Source: Lachnospiraceae bacterium
Lineage (GTDB): Bacteria; Bacillota; Clostridia; Lachnospirales; Lachnospiraceae
DNA length: 6,317 nt
Assembly: GCA_900770325.1 (NCBI GenBank)
Contig: CAAGKE010000110.1
Span: 1 to 6,317, forward strand
Reading direction: 5' to 3'
In this document: positions 4,786-6,317 of the stretch, piece by piece
Layout of the letters: every line of letters begins with the position of its first letter
How positions within the stretch are numbered: position 1 is the first letter of the stretch
Position numbers and translations under genes: made by a program
The notes under the pieces: generated by a model
Database searches by the model: none
The model's input: only the letters and a program-made list of their open reading frames with translations
Told to the model about the DNA's origin: nothing

Positions 4786-4827
4786 GGTAAATAGAAAAGT
4801 CAAGAGAAAACGAAGGAGGAAATTATC

Positions 4828-5457
4828 ATGTCAAATGTAACTGTATTAGATCACCCGCTGATCCAGCATAAGGTAGGCGTTATCCGCAGAAAGGAAGTCG
4901 GTTCCAAGGATTTTCGGGCGATCATCGGTGAGATTGCCATGCTTATGTGTTATGAGGCTACCAGAGATCTGAAGCTGGTGGATGTGGATATCGAGACCCC
5001 CATCTGCGCTACGACAGTAAAGGAATTAAGCGGAAAGAAGCTGGCAGTGGTGCCGATCTTAAGAGCAGGTCTTGGCATGGTAGATGGCATGCTGGCCATG
5101 ATCCCGGCGGCAAAGGTGGGACATATCGGACTGTATCGTGATCCGGAGACTTTAAAACCGGTGGAATACTACTGCAAGCTTCCGGCAGACTGTGATGAGC
5201 GGGAGGTGTTCGTGGTGGATCCCATGCTGGCGACAGGAGGATCCTCCACAGCGGCGATCCAGATGCTGAAGGATAAAGGCTGCAGGCACATCCGTTTTAT
5301 GTGTATTATCGCTGCACCGGAGGGCGTAAAGAAGATGCAGGAGGAGCATCCGGATGTGGATATCTATATTGCGGCTCTGGATGACCATCTGAATGACCAT
5401 GGCTATATCGTTCCCGGACTGGGCGATGCCGGTGACCGTATTTTCGGAACAAAATAA
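4828..5457 (+). CDS. upp: Uracil phosphoribosyltransferase
   Basis: This cytoplasmic salvage enzyme converts uracil and PRPP to UMP and pyrophosphate. The 209-residue length equals the family's usual size. Visible motifs are VPILRAGLGMVDGM (75-88), the GHIGLYRDPETLKPVEYY stretch (98-115), the PRPP-binding loop VVDPMLATGGSS (129-140) and the C-terminal uracil-binding GYIVPGLGDAGDRIFGTK (192-209). AAGGAGGA lies 7 bases before the ATG. The gene is 144 bases from the phosphatase-like gene and 109 bases from the dCMP deaminase gene on the same strand. The upp product UMP and the deaminase product dUMP both feed the uridine and thymidine nucleotide pool. In many Firmicutes rpiB lies between ywlE and upp; here that gap is too short to hold it. 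Confidence 0.96.
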   Translation: MSNVTVLDHPLIQHKVGVIRRKEVGSKDFRAIIGEIAMLMCYEATRDLKLVDVDIETPICATTVKELSGKKLAVVPILRAGLGMVDGMLAMIPAAKVGHIGLYRDPETLKPVEYYCKLPADCDEREVFVVDPMLATGGSSTAAIQMLKDKGCRHIRFMCIIAAPEGVKKMQEEHPDVDIYIAALDDHLNDHGYIVPGLGDAGDRIFGTK

Positions 5458-5472
5458 ATGTTTTCATGCAGA

Positions 5473-5544
5473 CCGGATAATCTGGCGGAGCCAAACGGCA
5501 GTTATCGTTACTGTGAACTACGTGAGCAGTAACCGGTTATTCGG
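5473..5544 (+). repeat. Structured repeat copy in the leader of the dCMP deaminase gene
   Basis: A perfect inverted repeat, GTTACTG (5507-5513) and CAGTAAC (5527-5533), forms a hairpin with a 13-base loop; the 27 bases 5507-5533 match 3100-3126 at 21 positions. Around it CCGGATAA (5473-5480) pairs with TTATTCGG (5537-5544), with one G-U pair, and TGGC (5483-5486) pairs with GCCA (5490-5493). Together these can make a three-way junction that ends just before the ribosome binding site. TACGTGAGCAGTAAC (5519-5533) also matches the reverse complement of 6235-6249 at 14 of 15 bases. It may be a dispersed repeat that has landed in the operon spacer. Confidence 0.5.
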
Positions 5545-5566
5545 GGAAGAATGGGGGAGAGACGGA

Positions 5567-6052
5567 ATGAGCGGTAAGAGAGAGGGGTACATTTCCTGGG
5601 ATGAATACTTTATGGGCGTGGCCAGGCTTGCCGGCATGCGCTCCAAGGATCCCAATACACAGGTGGGCGCCTGTATTGTAAGTGAAGATAATAAGATTTT
5701 GTCCATTGGCTATAACGGGTTCCCCATGGGCTGTTCGGATGATGAATTCCCATGGGACAGAGAAGGAGACGAGCTGAACACAAAATATGTCTATACCGTG
5801 CACAGTGAGCTGAATGCGATTCTGAATTATCGGGGCGGCAGCCTGGAAGGCGCAAAGATGTATGTATCCCTGTTTCCCTGTAATGAATGCGCAAAAGCCA
5901 TCATTCAGGCAGGGATCAAGACTCTGATCTACGACGAGGACAAATACGCGGAAACTCCGTCAGTGATTGCATCCAAGCGGATGCTGAATCAGGCAGGAGT
6001 ACGCTACTATCGTTACCAGCGTACCGGACGCAGGATAGAGATCCAGGTCTAA
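5567..6052 (+). CDS. comEB: Deoxycytidylate (dCMP) deaminase, ComEB-like
   Basis: The enzyme deaminates dCMP to dUMP, the substrate of thymidylate synthase. The 161-residue protein belongs to the zinc-dependent cytidine/deoxycytidylate deaminase family. Its zinc site is His79 in HSELNAI with the proton-shuttling Glu81, plus Cys105 and Cys108 in PCNEC. HSE replaces the more common HAE, a conservative change. GYNGFPMGCSDDEFPWDREG (48-67) is the nucleotide-binding stretch shared with phage T4 and animal dCMP deaminases. The frame is open further upstream to 5393, overlapping upp, but ATG 5567 is chosen because the domain begins right after it and GGGGAG (5554-5559) lies 7 bases before it. It probably shares a transcript with upp, since no terminator is seen between them, and it ends before a strong hairpin. 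Confidence 0.93.
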   Translation: MSGKREGYISWDEYFMGVARLAGMRSKDPNTQVGACIVSEDNKILSIGYNGFPMGCSDDEFPWDREGDELNTKYVYTVHSELNAILNYRGGSLEGAKMYVSLFPCNECAKAIIQAGIKTLIYDEDKYAETPSVIASKRMLNQAGVRYYRYQRTGRRIEIQV

Positions 6053-6150
6053 ACAGATCTCCGGAATATTTCACAGAAAAATATCCCGTAAAACAGCGGC
6101 AGTGACCGCAGCAGTAACAGGGCAGAAAACAGAACATTGGCCGAATATGG

Positions 6151-6186
6151 GGCCGGCTGCAGAAAAGACTGCGGCCGGCCTCTTGC
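6151..6186 (+). terminator. GC-rich hairpin ending the upp-comEB transcript
   Basis: GGCCGGCTGCAG (6151-6162) pairs along its full length with CTGCGGCCGGCC (6169-6180), with one G-U pair, over the loop AAAAGA. The stem is very stable, but the tail TCTTGC has only a short, interrupted T run, so it may be an imperfect or factor-aided terminator. Positions 6053-6150 hold no gene I can support. Confidence 0.65.
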
Positions 6187-6234
6187 ACTGTTCCTATGTC
6201 ATTGTCCCGTTTCTGTGAGATATGCGCCTGCTTC

Positions 6235-6289
6235 GTTACTGTTCACGTACCACTGTTCCGCGAGGTGTTTTCGCGCAGAATGCGCGGAA
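6235..6289. repeat. Intergenic hairpin-forming repeat, copy B
   Basis: Positions 6240-6285 align without gaps to copy A at 1651-1696 (34 of 46 identical). The left end GTTACTGTTCACGTA (6235-6249) matches the reverse complement of 5519-5533 at 14 of 15 bases, which ties this copy to the short leader repeats. It contains a tight stem, CGCGCA (6272-6277) with TGCGCG (6281-6286) over GAA, and an alternative TTCCGCG (6256-6262) with CGCGGAA (6283-6289). No gene is visible from 6187 to the window end, and the repeat may continue past it. Confidence 0.55.
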
Positions 6290-6317
6290 ATCCCGGGGAC
6301 AGCAAGCGCGAAACTGC

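Noticed and set aside
5393..5566. An upstream extension of the dCMP deaminase frame into upp
   Set aside because: It would overlap the conserved C-terminus of upp, has no family similarity in the added 58 residues, and ATG 5567 has its own well-placed binding site.
6065..6092. A small AT-rich hairpin (ATATTT with AAATAT) after comEB as a terminator
   Set aside because: The stem is short and AT-only and has no T run after it; the GC-rich hairpin at 6151-6180 is a far better candidate.

Overview
The window looks like a chromosomal housekeeping segment from a Gram-positive, low-to-mid GC Clostridia genome. The protein sequences, the AT-rich promoter regions with GGAGG-type ribosome binding sites and the TTG starts all fit a Lachnospiraceae-like gut anaerobe. 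That placement is an inference from gene content and style. A CwlD-type amidase suggests, without proving, a spore former or a descendant of one. I see no tRNA, rRNA, CRISPR array, insertion sequence or phage gene.

Layout. At the left edge (1-46) is the start of a secreted or membrane protein gene on the minus strand, opened by a TTG codon. It diverges from a cwlD-like N-acetylmuramoyl-L-alanine amidase gene (251-1042) across an AT-rich spacer. A very good sigma-A promoter (1063-1091) then drives a small ferredoxin-like gene (1152-1541) with four CxxCxxCxxxC motifs. A long hairpin (1574-1645) separates it from a convergent gene (1715-2752, minus) for a protein with three S1 RNA-binding domains. 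The 395 bases between the S1 gene and the next gene hold divergent promoters, a long-armed inverted repeat in the S1 leader and small hairpins in the other leader.

The right half is a plus-strand cluster: a full-length Sua5/YwlC threonylcarbamoyl-AMP synthase (3148-4197), an LMW phosphatase (YwlE-like) homologue (4222-4683), uracil phosphoribosyltransferase upp (4828-5457) and a dCMP deaminase (5567-6052), followed by a strong GC-rich hairpin (6151-6180). The order ywlC-ywlE-upp matches the well-known Firmicutes neighbourhood. rpiB, often found between ywlE and upp in relatives, is absent here.

Functionally, the first gene serves tRNA t6A modification, while upp and the dCMP deaminase serve pyrimidine salvage and dUMP supply. 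The most striking point is the YwlE homologue. Both the nucleophilic Cys and the invariant Arg of the CX5R phosphatase loop are replaced (Ser11, Thr17), while the fold and the DPYGGD motif remain, so it looks like a pseudophosphatase. The second theme is a set of related hairpin-forming repeats in four separate intergenic regions (1651-1703, 3100-3126, 5507-5533, 6235-6289), which look like one dispersed repeat family.
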